Shown: piece by piece, positions 24,001 through 32,225 of the stretch
Layout of the letters: each line of letters begins with the position of its first letter
How positions within the stretch are numbered: position 1 is the first letter of the stretch
DNA from: a virus
Reading direction: 5' to 3' (one strand)
IMG/VR virus record: IMGVR_UViG_3300036790_000795
Coordinates: 1-56,045 of that record
DNA: 56,045 bases
Translations under genes and position numbers: made by a program
Notes under the pieces: model-generated
The model's database searches: none
Told to the model about the DNA's origin: nothing
What the model saw: only the letters and a program-made list of their open reading frames with translations

Positions 24001-25768
24001 GGTTGACTGCTCCGGTTTCGTGTCGCAGGTGCTGCATTCTGGTGGCTCCCCATTGTCGAACCCGCTCACCACCGAAGGACTTGCGCAGACCAACGCTCTC
24101 ACCAAGGGCCACGGCAAGTACGTCACCGTCTTCGACCGTGCGAACGCGGGCGAGAACAGCCATGCGCTGATCGACGTTCTTGGTCACTACTACGAGTCGG
24201 GCGGCAACCCCGAGTACAACCCCAGGGGCGGCGTCACGGCGCTCACGAAGGCGCAGGCTGAGGGTGAGCTGTCCGGCGGCGGCTTCGTTGCCTACCGTCC
24301 AACAGGCCAGCTCAACCGCGCGGAACTGCATCGCAAGGGCGTCACCGAAGCGGAACTGTTGAAGCAGACGGGTGCCGACACGACACTCGAACTTGCCGAG
24401 CGCCACGAAGCAGAAGTCAAGAGCCTGCGCGCCAAAGGCGGCGCGCTGCTGAAGACGCTACAGAGTGACATGCAGACCGGGACGGCGCGCACCCTGGAGA
24501 AAGAGACCGGCGCGACATCCAAGAACATGACGGGCCGGGGCTCCGAGGTGCGCGCCCAGTTCCAGGAACTCGTCGACGCTCTCCGCGGCACCCACGAAAA
24601 AGGCCTCGACAAGCTCACTGAGGAACTCGTCCACGCGCACTACAACGCGCTACAGACCCTGAACGCGGACCTGTCCGCTGCAGCATCGGAGGCGCACGCT
24701 CGGGGCTTGACGCTAGATGCGACGGAGCTGAAAGACCGGACGGCGATCGCTGAACAGCAGGCCGTTAAGGAGGTCGAAGTCGCCAAGGACATGGCCGACC
24801 GCGTCACCGACGAACTAGGCAACGCGGCCACCGCGTTGAAGGACGCGGGCCAGTCGATCAGCGACACATTCTCTGCGCAGGCGACGCTGATCAAGGACCA
24901 GACCAACGAAATGAACATCGCTGCGCAGGCAGCGGTGCAGCAGGTCACCGACAAGTCGCAGACGGAAGTCGACCGGCTCGCTGAGCGCGGCCTGTATGGC
25001 CTGGAACTCGTCGCGCAGCAGCAGCAGGTCGGTCTCGACGAATCGAAAACGGGCTATGACGCGCAGATCGCACAGTCCGAAGCTGCGGTCGCGAAAGCAC
25101 AGACCGAAACGGACAACACCTCAGCGGCAGTGCAGGCGTACATCGATGCGGTCACCGGCCAGCAGGACACGATCGTCGGTGCGGCGAAGACGGCGCTCGC
25201 CGGCACCGAAGAGACTCAGCACCAGGCAGTCCTGGAAGCCAAGTCGCATCTCGCGGAAGTGTCTGCGACGACCGACAAGGCCGTGCAGCAGGCCTCCAAT
25301 GCCGAGGAAAAGGCTGCGACGGGAAGCAAGGCACAACAGGAAACGGCCGCGTCGAACCTGAAGTACGCCGAAGCGCAGCAGAAGATGCAGGTTGCACAGG
25401 CCGAAGCTGCGGTGAAGGCTGCGGAAACGGCTGCGAACGCGACAATCCAGGGTGCTCAGAGCACGCTCTCCCAGGCCGAAGGGCATGCTTCGGTCGCCGA
25501 GCAGGAAGCTCAGAACGCGCTCTCGACAGCACAGGGTAACGCCTCGGTCGTGCTCGCGAGCGCTGAACAGACCTTGGCGGAGGCGAAGAACAAAGCTGCG
25601 TTGAATGAAGCTGAACAGAAGGCGCTGGTCGAAAAGACGCGCGAGGAGGCGCAGACCCAGTTCGCTGGCAGCGGCGCGGTGATCAATATCACTGGGGTCC
25701 CGCTGACTGACTCGGCTGCTATCGCGTCAGAGGTCGGCTGGGCGCTCCGCACCCAAGTTCCCGCATGA
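21071..25768 (+). CDS. Tape measure protein with tail lysozyme and NlpC/P60 domains
   Basis: 1565 residues. Regions: Ala-rich coiled coil (1-140), TP901-type tape measure core (about 150-560), hydrophobic stretch near 550-570, a second Ala-rich coil (600-730), a tail lysozyme domain (about 755-880, AAGIVGNIGQESTYD and HYGLMQWDQEG), an NlpC/P60 peptidase (about 945-1075, catalytic Cys in DCSGFVSQ near 980 and His in SHALIDVLG near 1031), then a long coiled coil to the C-terminus. It sets tail length and carries two wall-cutting activities for DNA entry. Confidence 0.95.
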   Translation: MPARTVEVAFLGTTAQLEAALERAGLVAESMSKTISESAAEAGKAAAAQAKLMGASADEQAAAAGRASAAYTDAQVKITRAQKAAGAAAAEAAKAMGASADEQVAASERAVAAQKAVEDASLQAAGVAEATGARIGTAFEDGAGRAGSALTKLGSMGASWGIPFAMSLQKIGTQFDGAATKGEKFAATMAGLGKMTLGVGLVGGLAAGYEGVKGAARLEEQTLRYHTQAGASLPQSHELEKGVLNMAPEVGQSPQVLAESMYHVVSVMNKMSPAVKSTSNELKVLKIASEGADVGGANLVEVQNALDAAIAAKLKGIGNYSAAMGQLNKIVGSGDMTMEDLAEAFKNGLASLAPFGVSLKDIGGALATFGDNNIRGAKAATLLESTVRIMAAPSNTAAEYLRTVGLSATELGQDIRSKGLISALEDLEWHLKSSGATASQQARILTQSFGSRQAKGVEVLISQMGRLKASTREVGQSGSEMPKSYEEWLHTLPGEMHQLEATIEQLADKFGMYLIPKLEGVGHAVGDVIGWFDENKGAAETLAHVIEGVLGLAVLVFAEQKAVAFGKGVSNMVGDLHKLGGAITGTTGTMEAQYAAQAEASNAATEKITADSAAAAEAAQAEAAKMQMSFGEIDSGFATAATASETAEGQMQMSFAGMATAAGAAEGEIAGSLGTEEATVATVDGSIEAENAAAGASFKAMLGPIGAVMAALAVAQPFIKEVTGGDLTESTSKEKEFLDKSNTAVSSRTNTKQYALRRELEEHGLRPDAAAGIVGNIGQESTYDTEAGYMGVGGHYGLMQWDQEGQAGLRAYAKKHLESPALPEVQIGYLMQELHGPDASVLAAIQKAKNPQAAARIFEEQFERAGKAEANIPRRESMAAEALRASPHARHTDLKSAEQKGAQEALEALGHTGHSKHYIEEESEAEKEQKKKVAASLGIPVGVATMLKTAQALVGTGYTSGGGHAGWDPVAALKQIGVDCSGFVSQVLHSGGSPLSNPLTTEGLAQTNALTKGHGKYVTVFDRANAGENSHALIDVLGHYYESGGNPEYNPRGGVTALTKAQAEGELSGGGFVAYRPTGQLNRAELHRKGVTEAELLKQTGADTTLELAERHEAEVKSLRAKGGALLKTLQSDMQTGTARTLEKETGATSKNMTGRGSEVRAQFQELVDALRGTHEKGLDKLTEELVHAHYNALQTLNADLSAAASEAHARGLTLDATELKDRTAIAEQQAVKEVEVAKDMADRVTDELGNAATALKDAGQSISDTFSAQATLIKDQTNEMNIAAQAAVQQVTDKSQTEVDRLAERGLYGLELVAQQQQVGLDESKTGYDAQIAQSEAAVAKAQTETDNTSAAVQAYIDAVTGQQDTIVGAAKTALAGTEETQHQAVLEAKSHLAEVSATTDKAVQQASNAEEKAATGSKAQQETAASNLKYAEAQQKMQVAQAEAAVKAAETAANATIQGAQSTLSQAEGHASVAEQEAQNALSTAQGNASVVLASAEQTLAEAKNKAALNEAEQKALVEKTREEAQTQFAGSGAVINITGVPLTDSAAIASEVGWALRTQVPA

Positions 25769-25789
25769 CAGTCTCGCAGGGGGTGGGCA

Positions 25790-26677
25790 GTGGCGTTTCC
25801 GGAATACGGCGTTGAGCCGCCTACCCTCGAACCATACCAGTGGCAGTTCCAGGGCTACACGTTTGGTCCCGGCTGCGCGTTGGAGGTGAAGAAGATCGAA
25901 GGGATCGATCTTCCCACGATCCGCTCGGGTGACTCCGGGCGGCCCCGTGACCACGGCTTGTTTACCGGGCTGGATGTGATGGGGGGGCGTGAAATCACGA
26001 TCACCGGGGACCTGCAACTCGACTTCGAAGCCGAAGCGGGCTCCAAGCTAGCCGGCGCGACGCTTCCCTCGGGCATGGAAGAGCTCCCGTTGTATATGGG
26101 GCTGCCGGGATACGGGACCCTGGCGACACTCGCGAGGGTCCGTAAGCGCCAGATGCCGGTCGATATTACGTATGCGCTTGGTGGACTGGCGGAAGTCACT
26201 CTGCTGTTCGCGGCGGCTGACCCTCGCTGGTACGGACCAACCGAAGCGGCCTCGACGAGTACGACAGGCGAATCCTCGGGTTTTAGTTTCCCGTTCGGCT
26301 TCGACCTGGGGTTTGGTGGCGGTAGCGAGGTCGGGGCGCTCCAGGTCGTCAACGCCGGGACCATCGAGACGAGGCCGATCCTTGTCATCGAAGGACCGTC
26401 TTTGAACCCGTCCGTGACGAATGCGACGGCACCGGGTGCTCCCGCGTTGACGTTCAACATCGCACTCAACGCCGGGGACCGTCTGGTGGTCGATACGGAT
26501 ATGCACACAGTGACCTACTACACGGCAGGGACGACCGTAGGCTCTGACCGCCTGGACGCGCTCGCGATCGGCTCACAATGGTGGGTCCTTGAACCCGGTA
26601 CGACATCGTTGCAGTTCACCTCCACATCGGGCGAAGGCGAACTAACTGTGCAGTGGGCGTCTGCACGGATATTGTGA
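25790..26677 (+). CDS. Distal tail protein (Dit-like)
   Basis: 295 residues, GTG start. The N-terminal belt domain shows GYTFGPGCALEVKKIEGIDL, PTIRSGDSGRPRDHGLFTG and ITITGDLQLDF, then a domain ending VTLLFAAADPRWYGPTEA, the usual boundary in siphovirus Dit proteins. The C-terminal galectin-like part (residues 180-295) is beta-rich. It is the hub ring between tail tube and tip. Confidence 0.87.
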   Translation: MAFPEYGVEPPTLEPYQWQFQGYTFGPGCALEVKKIEGIDLPTIRSGDSGRPRDHGLFTGLDVMGGREITITGDLQLDFEAEAGSKLAGATLPSGMEELPLYMGLPGYGTLATLARVRKRQMPVDITYALGGLAEVTLLFAAADPRWYGPTEAASTSTTGESSGFSFPFGFDLGFGGGSEVGALQVVNAGTIETRPILVIEGPSLNPSVTNATAPGAPALTFNIALNAGDRLVVDTDMHTVTYYTAGTTVGSDRLDALAIGSQWWVLEPGTTSLQFTSTSGEGELTVQWASARIL

Positions 26678-27963
26678 TGGCGTTCGCGACGACACCCGCA
26701 AGTCCATTCTCCTACTACGCCTATGATCTCCTCTCGGGCAAGTTCGTTGGACAGGTGCCGTTGCGCACTGTGTCATTCGGACAGCAGCTCAATGCCGCTG
26801 GCACACTGGCAGGGACCATCGACTCAAGAGACCCGCGGGTGCGAGAGACGAACCCCCGCGCATGCACAATCCCGAACCGCACGCTGATCGTCGCCGACTA
26901 CAAGGGCAGCATCGTCGCGGACGGCATCGTGCTGCCACGCAAGCCAAATGTCGACTCGACGCCGACGAGCACCACGGGCACGATGGAACCGTCGTGCTCG
27001 AGCACCTGGGCGTACTTCGCGCAGCGCGTCCAAGCGACCGACTACAGCGCACCGCCGTATTCGGGGATCACTGGCCTCACACCGATGAGCCTGTGGCCGC
27101 AAACGCCGTGGGATGCGTCCCTGATCGTCTGCCAGCTCCTTGAGGACGCGATCGGGTACAGCAACCACAGGAGCATGCCGTACGGAGATCTGCTCGGGGG
27201 CCTCGGAGTGCTGCTCAACGGTGAGGTTCCTTCCGGTGGGAGCCCTGCAGCGGCGGAAGAGTTCTGGATTGCGATGACCTACCCGTACACGAGCGCGCAG
27301 ACGATCGAATCGATTGTGAGTCAGATTGCGCAGCTCGGGCTCGGTGTCGCCCCAGACATCGGTGTGGACTTGGCCTACAGCGATGGTCCGGGCTCCCCGC
27401 CGATCGGGACGATCAACGTGTCCCATCCACGCAGGGGAAGGACCGTTGAAGAAAACCATCTGACGATCGACCTGACGACCGCACGGAAATACAGTTTTCC
27501 GGAGGACGGCAGTGAAGCCGCGAACCAGGTGTACGAGATCGGTGGCTCCGGGGCGCTTGTCATCGACCAGAACATTTACCCGTTGGAACAGGGCTATCCG
27601 TTGTGGGAGCGTGTGATTAGCCGTGCGCAGATCCAGTCGCAGCACATCACGAGCATCCTCAGCCAGATAGGGGTGAGCGACCTAGCGATGTATAGCTATG
27701 CGCCAGTCACACCGACGGTGACGTTGAGCGCCTTTGACCCGCATCTGCCGTTAGGCTCCTACATCGTCGGTGACGATGTGAGGATCGTAATGCCAGCACT
27801 CGGCCCGGACGGCCAGGTGTTCGACCCGGAATTCCCAGAAGGGTTGGATCAGGAGTGGCGGATCACCGGCTGGAAGACGACCGTTGCTGACCAGGGGGAT
27901 GCCATGACGGAATTCATGTTCTCTCAGCCGCCGTACCTCGAAGCTATCGCTCCGGCTGTCTGA
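26677..27963 (+). CDS. Tail hub / minor tail protein (Gp37-like)
   Basis: 428 residues. The sequence Y-AYDLLSGKFVGQVPL and FGQQLNAAGTLAGTIDSRDP at the N-terminus matches the tail-associated hub family of actinophages (ReqiPepy6 Gp37-like). A beta-rich C-terminus ends in EWRITGWKTTVADQGDAMT. Starts within the stop of Dit (TGATG). Confidence 0.85.
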   Translation: MAFATTPASPFSYYAYDLLSGKFVGQVPLRTVSFGQQLNAAGTLAGTIDSRDPRVRETNPRACTIPNRTLIVADYKGSIVADGIVLPRKPNVDSTPTSTTGTMEPSCSSTWAYFAQRVQATDYSAPPYSGITGLTPMSLWPQTPWDASLIVCQLLEDAIGYSNHRSMPYGDLLGGLGVLLNGEVPSGGSPAAAEEFWIAMTYPYTSAQTIESIVSQIAQLGLGVAPDIGVDLAYSDGPGSPPIGTINVSHPRRGRTVEENHLTIDLTTARKYSFPEDGSEAANQVYEIGGSGALVIDQNIYPLEQGYPLWERVISRAQIQSQHITSILSQIGVSDLAMYSYAPVTPTVTLSAFDPHLPLGSYIVGDDVRIVMPALGPDGQVFDPEFPEGLDQEWRITGWKTTVADQGDAMTEFMFSQPPYLEAIAPAV

Positions 27964-28229
27964 TGCCTGGGTATCCGAGGCCACCGGCGCACTGGCTTGG
28001 TCGTCAGCTCTCAGACGCGAAGCGCACAGCGAGTGCCGCGAGCGCGGCTAATACACAGTATGTGATGGAACCAGTGAACCTCGCTGAGGAAAACAGCGAA
28101 GGTCACTTCTACGAAGAAAAGTGCGTTGCGATCATCGGCAATGTCGCCTATGACAACGCTGGCAACGCAACTGGCCTGTCGGGGTGGGGTATCGCGTCGA
28201 AGTCAACTGGCGTCTGGAAAAAGCTCTAG
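27963..28229 (+). CDS. Small tail protein, hypothetical
   Basis: 88 residues, ATG overlapping the hub stop. Basic/Ala-rich N-terminus, then CVAIIGNVAYDNAGNATGLS and a Gly/Ser tail. Probably a structural tail-tip component by position. Confidence 0.74.
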   Translation: MPGYPRPPAHWLGRQLSDAKRTASAASAANTQYVMEPVNLAEENSEGHFYEEKCVAIIGNVAYDNAGNATGLSGWGIASKSTGVWKKL

Positions 28230-28241
28230 TAGGAGGATGAG

Positions 28242-28583
28242 ATGAAGCTAATCGTGGTCCTCTCGGGTCCGAAGACAACCGCACAACAGGCCAAGACCGC
28301 GTTAGCGGCTGCTGGCCTCACTGTCACGGACGCCACGCACAGCCACGGGCTAGCTGGTCGCAAGAGCGAGACGGGGAAGCGTGGCCGTCAAGCCGTCGCG
28401 TTCCTGACGGTTGAGAGCGACGGGGATGATCCGACGCCTGCGAGGGATGCTGTGGTGGGGCTTGGCTGGCAGTTGCGGTCGCATCGTGTGAAGGGGCCAC
28501 CGCTCAAGCCGTCTCTTGGTGTGACGCTGGCACGGATGCAGGCTGAGATCGATGCGTTGAAGGGGGCACGGCATGGCGGTTGA
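28242..28583 (+). CDS. Hypothetical tail-region protein
   Basis: 113 residues, with a strong AGGAGGATGAG site. Strand-helix-strand pattern (MKLIVVLSGPKTTAQQAKTA; AFLTVESDGDDPTPARDAVV) resembles a small ferredoxin-like fold. C-terminal helix LGVTLARMQAEIDALKGA. Overlaps the next gene by 11 bases. Confidence 0.75.
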   Translation: MKLIVVLSGPKTTAQQAKTALAAAGLTVTDATHSHGLAGRKSETGKRGRQAVAFLTVESDGDDPTPARDAVVGLGWQLRSHRVKGPPLKPSLGVTLARMQAEIDALKGARHGG

Positions 28584-29511
28584 AGGCTTCGCACTTCAGG
28601 CCGGTAGCTACGGGGCGGAGGTTTTGCGTCGTGCGACGCTGGGCGTCCTACTGGAACGTGGATCTTCGATCGGCTCGGTGGAGGGCGGCCTTGTCGGCGC
28701 CACCGATCTGGCTACGACCGCAGGGACCGGCATGAACCTGGAAACCGCTCCGGGTGAGGTGATCGTTGACCAGGCGTACTCCACGTCCGGGGGGCCTAAC
28801 TATATTCGGGTGACTTCGACGTTGACGACAAAAGTCCCGGCGGCTAACGCGACGAACCCGCGGATCGACTGCTTGTGCGCGCAGATACTGGACGAGGCGT
28901 ACCACGGGTCGAGCAACGAATACGCCATCACCTACCTCGAAGGCACACCCACTTCGGGGGCGACGTTGGCGAATCGGGCATCGCATGGGGAGCCGGCGCT
29001 ACCGACATCGGCGATGGCGCTGGATTACATTCTCGTGCCAGCGAAAGCGACATCGCTGGAAAACGCTGACATCGAAAAAGTCGCGAAACGGGCTGTGCTT
29101 GGGTTGCCGTTGGGTGCTGAAACGGTACTCGCAGCGATGCTCAAGGCTGGAGCCGTCACGGGGCCGAAGCTCGGCGAAGGGACCGTGCGTCAGGAGACGG
29201 GCAGCACACAGAGCTTCCTGTCGTGGGGCCTTATCCAGGGCGCCACTGAATTAAAGACCGGATCTGGGGATTATACTTTCAAACACATTTCGACGGGCCA
29301 TTACGAACTCGTTTGGGATGTCGAAAAGGCGTCGGAAACGTATGGGCTCCTAATCGCTCCTGAAACTTCAAATGGCAGCCATCCCATAAGCTGGGGCTGG
29401 GAAGCGCGAACCAAGTCCCATATGACTTTCTCGACCTACAGCCTAGAAGGCACCGAAACAAAACACTTCCTTGACTGTCCGTTTATGTTCATAGTGATGG
29501 GAACTAGCTAA
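28573..29511 (+). CDS. Tail tip / receptor-binding protein
   Basis: 312 residues. The N-terminal 200 residues (GSYGAEVLRRATLGVLLERG, VIVDQAYSTSGGPNYIRVTS) form a tail-attachment domain common in phage tail-tip proteins. The C-terminal about 100 residues, after GEGTVRQETGSTQSFLSWGL, are beta-rich. They are encoded by clearly less GC-rich DNA (29240-29511), the mark of an exchanged receptor-binding head. Confidence 0.75.
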   Translation: MAVEGFALQAGSYGAEVLRRATLGVLLERGSSIGSVEGGLVGATDLATTAGTGMNLETAPGEVIVDQAYSTSGGPNYIRVTSTLTTKVPAANATNPRIDCLCAQILDEAYHGSSNEYAITYLEGTPTSGATLANRASHGEPALPTSAMALDYILVPAKATSLENADIEKVAKRAVLGLPLGAETVLAAMLKAGAVTGPKLGEGTVRQETGSTQSFLSWGLIQGATELKTGSGDYTFKHISTGHYELVWDVEKASETYGLLIAPETSNGSHPISWGWEARTKSHMTFSTYSLEGTETKHFLDCPFMFIVMGTS

Positions 29512-30152
29512 TTGGGGGAGGGGTCAACCTGGAGGTTGATCCGGGCGCGTTGCTCCCATTCGGGCCAACGCATTAGAGATTCACTGCCCCAGGTAACGAT
29601 TCTTACGCCGTCGGTGGTTGGCCCCAGTGTAAGGATCATATGGGAAGTTCCGTTAGGGAGGGCCATCTCGGTGATCGTCGGCATCGTCTGCGCTTCAATC
29701 GCGCTACGCGCGATGTCACCAGGCGCAACAGAAAGCTGCTCTGAGTAGCCATCGATGGCATGAAATGTCCACCAATTGCTTAGTTCGTCGGTGCCTCCTT
29801 CCGGGGTGCCCCCAGCAGCATAGAAGTCACCGATCACTTCGGCTTCGGGGGGTGTGACGTGCTTTGTGGCGATGATCCAGTCGGCGGCAGCCGCGAACTC
29901 GCAATCCCCGATTGCATTGGGGCCAACATTGTCATAGGTGGGCCACCGCAAGAGTCGCGTGGGTGATTCCGCTGGGAGGCAAATTACGCGGCGATGGTGT
30001 CGCGTATGACGCATGACGAGCTTCGTGAAGTGTGCCCGACAGTGTTCATGTCGAGGGTGCGAGAGCGCGTAAGGGCGACCGTGCGCCGACGCGATGCCTG
30101 GGAGCCACGCAAGGGCTACTACAGCGATGAGAGCGACACGCTTCACGGGCAT
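29508..30152 (-). CDS. Secreted papain-like (C39-type) protein
   Basis: 214 residues. Signal peptide residues 1-23 (VALIAVVALAWLPGIASA) with a likely cut after ASA. The mature part has GDCEFAAAADWI with Cys83 as putative nucleophile. SHMILTLG (His171) is followed 17 residues later by TWG, the Cys...His...TWG layout of papain-like phage proteins; the protein at 33691 shares it. Might cleave or bind a wall or surface target. Last gene of a leftward three-gene unit converging on the tail-tip gene. Confidence 0.75.
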   Translation of the reverse strand: MPVKRVALIAVVALAWLPGIASAHGRPYALSHPRHEHCRAHFTKLVMRHTRHHRRVICLPAESPTRLLRWPTYDNVGPNAIGDCEFAAAADWIIATKHVTPPEAEVIGDFYAAGGTPEGGTDELSNWWTFHAIDGYSEQLSVAPGDIARSAIEAQTMPTITEMALPNGTSHMILTLGPTTDGVRIVTWGSESLMRWPEWEQRARINLQVDPSPN

Positions 30153-30676
30153 TCTGGCTTGCGTTGAGCAAACACTTCAACCCAGGAAGGTTCGGGGTAC
30201 GTGAAGGACACGGCGTAGCTGTCGCCGGTGAGGCGTTGAAGAGCCTTATCGCGCCACACGTAGCAATTGCGACTGGTCCTGATGGGCGCAACGTAGGGTC
30301 CTGGCAGCATCGTTCCGCCCCCCAGTGTCAGCCACGCTCTTGCGCTCATTGGCGGTTCGGTTACACCACTCACACGGTAGGCGACGACGCGATGAGCAGC
30401 GTCAGTTTCTAGAACCGTGTACCAGAACACGCCGGGCGCTGCTGCCGGGTTCGCAGGTTCGCTGACGTTGTTGCCAGCGTCGAATGCGGCTCGCGTTGCG
30501 CCAAGACCGGCATAGCCACGGTGGTGGGCGAGCGGATCGTGGCTGAGGGTTCGCCGCGCATGATGGGATGCCGCGTGCGGACTGCCACCGCTTTGGCCTC
30601 CTTTGGTGGCGGCTCCGATGATCGCCCCGATGACGATGATCGCGGCTAACACGCCTAGGACCGGATGTCCGCGCAT
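30143..30676 (-). CDS. Membrane-anchored hypothetical protein
   Basis: 177 residues. One N-terminal membrane helix (VLGVLAAIIVIGAIIGAA), then a His-rich linker (SPHAASHHARRTLSHDPLAH) and a globular outside domain ending SFTYPEPSWVEVFAQRKPE. Overlaps the papain-like gene by 10 bases, so they are co-translated and may work together at the cell surface. Confidence 0.72.
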   Translation of the reverse strand: MRGHPVLGVLAAIIVIGAIIGAATKGGQSGGSPHAASHHARRTLSHDPLAHHRGYAGLGATRAAFDAGNNVSEPANPAAAPGVFWYTVLETDAAHRVVAYRVSGVTEPPMSARAWLTLGGGTMLPGPYVAPIRTSRNCYVWRDKALQRLTGDSYAVSFTYPEPSWVEVFAQRKPECP

Positions 30677-30679
30677 CCG

Positions 30680-30931
30680 CTAGCGCTCCTTGCGAAAGGT
30701 GACCGTGACGCGAGCTTGCGACCCGAGAGACTTCGCGGTTGACTGGCCTACGACAGCCCAACCGGCACGCGCATACTGATCGACGGTGTTGCTGACGTGG
30801 GCTGCCTTGAGCGCCTCTACGCGCGTGCTGCCGGGCGGCGCTGCGCGTAGCGTACGGTCCTTCGCCTTGTTGACCCGTGCTACGAGCCAGATGATGAATG
30901 CGACGACGGCTATCGCGATGAGCCACGACAC
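30680..30931 (-). CDS. Small membrane-anchored protein
   Basis: 83 residues from GTG 30931, chosen because GAGGAGG lies about 9 bases upstream. N-terminal helix SWLIAIAVVAFIIWLVARV, then a compact domain (VEALKAAHVSNTVDQYARAG...RVTVTFRKER). First gene of the leftward unit. Divergent from the lysis cassette. Confidence 0.72.
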   Translation of the reverse strand: MSWLIAIAVVAFIIWLVARVNKAKDRTLRAAPPGSTRVEALKAAHVSNTVDQYARAGWAVVGQSTAKSLGSQARVTVTFRKER

Positions 30932-31010
30932 GTCTTGGTGCCTCCTCGTTGGACCTCGGGGATGACCGGGAACCGTAGCACGATTCGCCCTGTTGGGATA
31001 GGAGAACTGC

Positions 31011-31043
31011 ATGCCTGAGACGGTCAAGAGAAGGTGCGCCTGA
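31011..31043 (+). CDS. Ten-residue leader peptide before holin-like gene
   Basis: ATG 31011 with AGGAG 7 bases upstream encodes MPETVKRRCA and stops at TGA 31041-31043, sharing its last A with the next ATG. This could couple and time expression of the lysis genes. Very short, so confidence is limited. Confidence 0.4.
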   Translation: MPETVKRRCA

Positions 31044-31375
31044 TGGCCGCAGCGGAAGGCGAGATCCTCGCGCTCCTCCGGGAACGCTTCTCAAGCCTTG
31101 ACAAGCGTTTGGATCGCCAGGACCAGGCACTGGAGGACATCCACCGTGAGGCGAAGCGCACCAACGGCAGGATCGGCAAGCTCGAGCAGTGGCGCGGGGA
31201 GCAGGAGGCTGTGTCGGAGAAGGTCGAGGAGCTGACGAGGCAGCGCGACGATGAAGCGGCGGAGGCCGAGGAGGAGCGGCGGACGAGGCGGACGAAGGCG
31301 ATCGAGATTGCGATCGGCTCGGCAACGATCCTCCTGGCCGCGATCTTGCCGTTGATCTTGACGGGGGCGCTCTGA
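31043..31375 (+). CDS. Holin-like coiled-coil membrane protein (XhlA-type)
   Basis: 110 residues: soluble coiled coil (ALLRERFSSLDKRLDRQDQA ... RIGKLEQWRGEQEAV) followed by a single C-terminal membrane helix (AIGSATILLAAILPLILTG). That is the topology of XhlA-type lysis accessory proteins that anchor the endolysin/holin machinery. First main gene of the lysis cassette. Confidence 0.75.
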   Translation: MAAAEGEILALLRERFSSLDKRLDRQDQALEDIHREAKRTNGRIGKLEQWRGEQEAVSEKVEELTRQRDDEAAEAEEERRTRRTKAIEIAIGSATILLAAILPLILTGAL

Positions 31376-31791
31376 TGAGACGTGAGCATGTACTTCTCGC
31401 GTTCGCGTTCGCGCTAGCAACCACCGCAGCCGCGCTACTAGTGAGCTTGACGCTTGCGGGCGTCATCCACACCAGCGCGCACGCCGAACGACGGTCGGGG
31501 CGTGCTGAACAGCGATCGAGCGTCGCTCTCGAACAAGCACAGGTCGCGCAGGAGATCTCGAGCGCGATCCAAGAAGACCGTCGCAGGACGACCTTGGAAA
31601 GCTGCCGGGCGCAGAACGATCATCACCACGCGGCCGTCAAGACCCTCGACGGGCTGCTCGTCAAGGGACGCAGGCTCCCGAGAGCTCAGCAGCGCAAGGC
31701 GCGTGGCGCCGTCGTCCTTGTCGTGAATGCGCTCGCCCCGGTCGAAGACTGCAAAGCGAAGGCCGATCGGGTCGTCGGGCTGAAACCATGA
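31375..31791 (+). CDS. Membrane-anchored coiled-coil lysis-region protein
   Basis: 138 residues. The N-terminal helix (LAFAFALATTAAALLVSLTL) could be a membrane anchor or signal. The rest is an external helical region with two Cys (ESCRAQNDH and EDCKAKAD) able to form a disulphide. Overlaps the gene before it by one base. Resembles spanin-like accessory proteins in layout only. Confidence 0.68.
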   Translation: MRREHVLLAFAFALATTAAALLVSLTLAGVIHTSAHAERRSGRAEQRSSVALEQAQVAQEISSAIQEDRRRTTLESCRAQNDHHHAAVKTLDGLLVKGRRLPRAQQRKARGAVVLVVNALAPVEDCKAKADRVVGLKP

Positions 31792-32120
31792 TCCATGTCG
31801 TTGGCAGCGTGAGCTGGCTCTGGACTAACCCGGACGCCTACAACTGGGCGTCAAGTGAATGGGGCGGCCAGGTCTTCAAGCTGATCGACCTCGCCGTGTT
31901 CTTCCTCGTCGTGCAGAAGCTAATCCGGCCGTGGCGAGCGCACCTCGAATGCCATGTGGATGGCTGCTCGAAACTCGGGCACGCAGTCCCCGGCACGGCC
32001 TATAGGGCTTGCCGCACTCATCATCCGGGAGCAGTAGCCCATAGGCCGGGTGAGCCGGTCACGGCAAAGCACATCGCTGAAGCACATGCTCGCGGCCGAG
32101 TCGCAGAGAAGCGCGCGTAG
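31788..32120 (+). CDS. Small membrane protein, lysis region
   Basis: 110 residues. One membrane helix (FKLIDLAVFFLVVQKLI) follows a short N-terminal segment. The tail holds Cys and His residues (CHVDGCSKLGH...CRTHHPG) that could form a zinc site. ATGA overlap with the preceding gene. Confidence 0.7.
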   Translation: MIHVVGSVSWLWTNPDAYNWASSEWGGQVFKLIDLAVFFLVVQKLIRPWRAHLECHVDGCSKLGHAVPGTAYRACRTHHPGAVAHRPGEPVTAKHIAEAHARGRVAEKRA

Positions 32121-32145
32121 CCACCCCGTTTAGCGGCCACACAAG

Positions 32146-32160
32146 ACCGTCTCTGACGGT
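32146..32160 (+). promoter_or_regulatory. Small hairpin before lysozyme gene
   Basis: ACCGTC (32146-32151), loop TCT, GACGGT (32155-32160), in the 105-base gap before the lysozyme gene. May stabilise the mRNA; no T tract, so it is not a full terminator. Confidence 0.35.
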
Positions 32161-32225
32161 GGTCGTGAGAGAGCGACTGGACGGACGCGCCGCCGCACAA
32201 CCCCTCGACCCCTCTGGAGGTCCCG

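Noticed and set aside
30402-31472. 356-codon minus-strand frame across the lysis gene starts
   Set aside because: Ser/Arg/Pro-rich low-complexity product overlapping well-supported genes on both strands; shadow frame.
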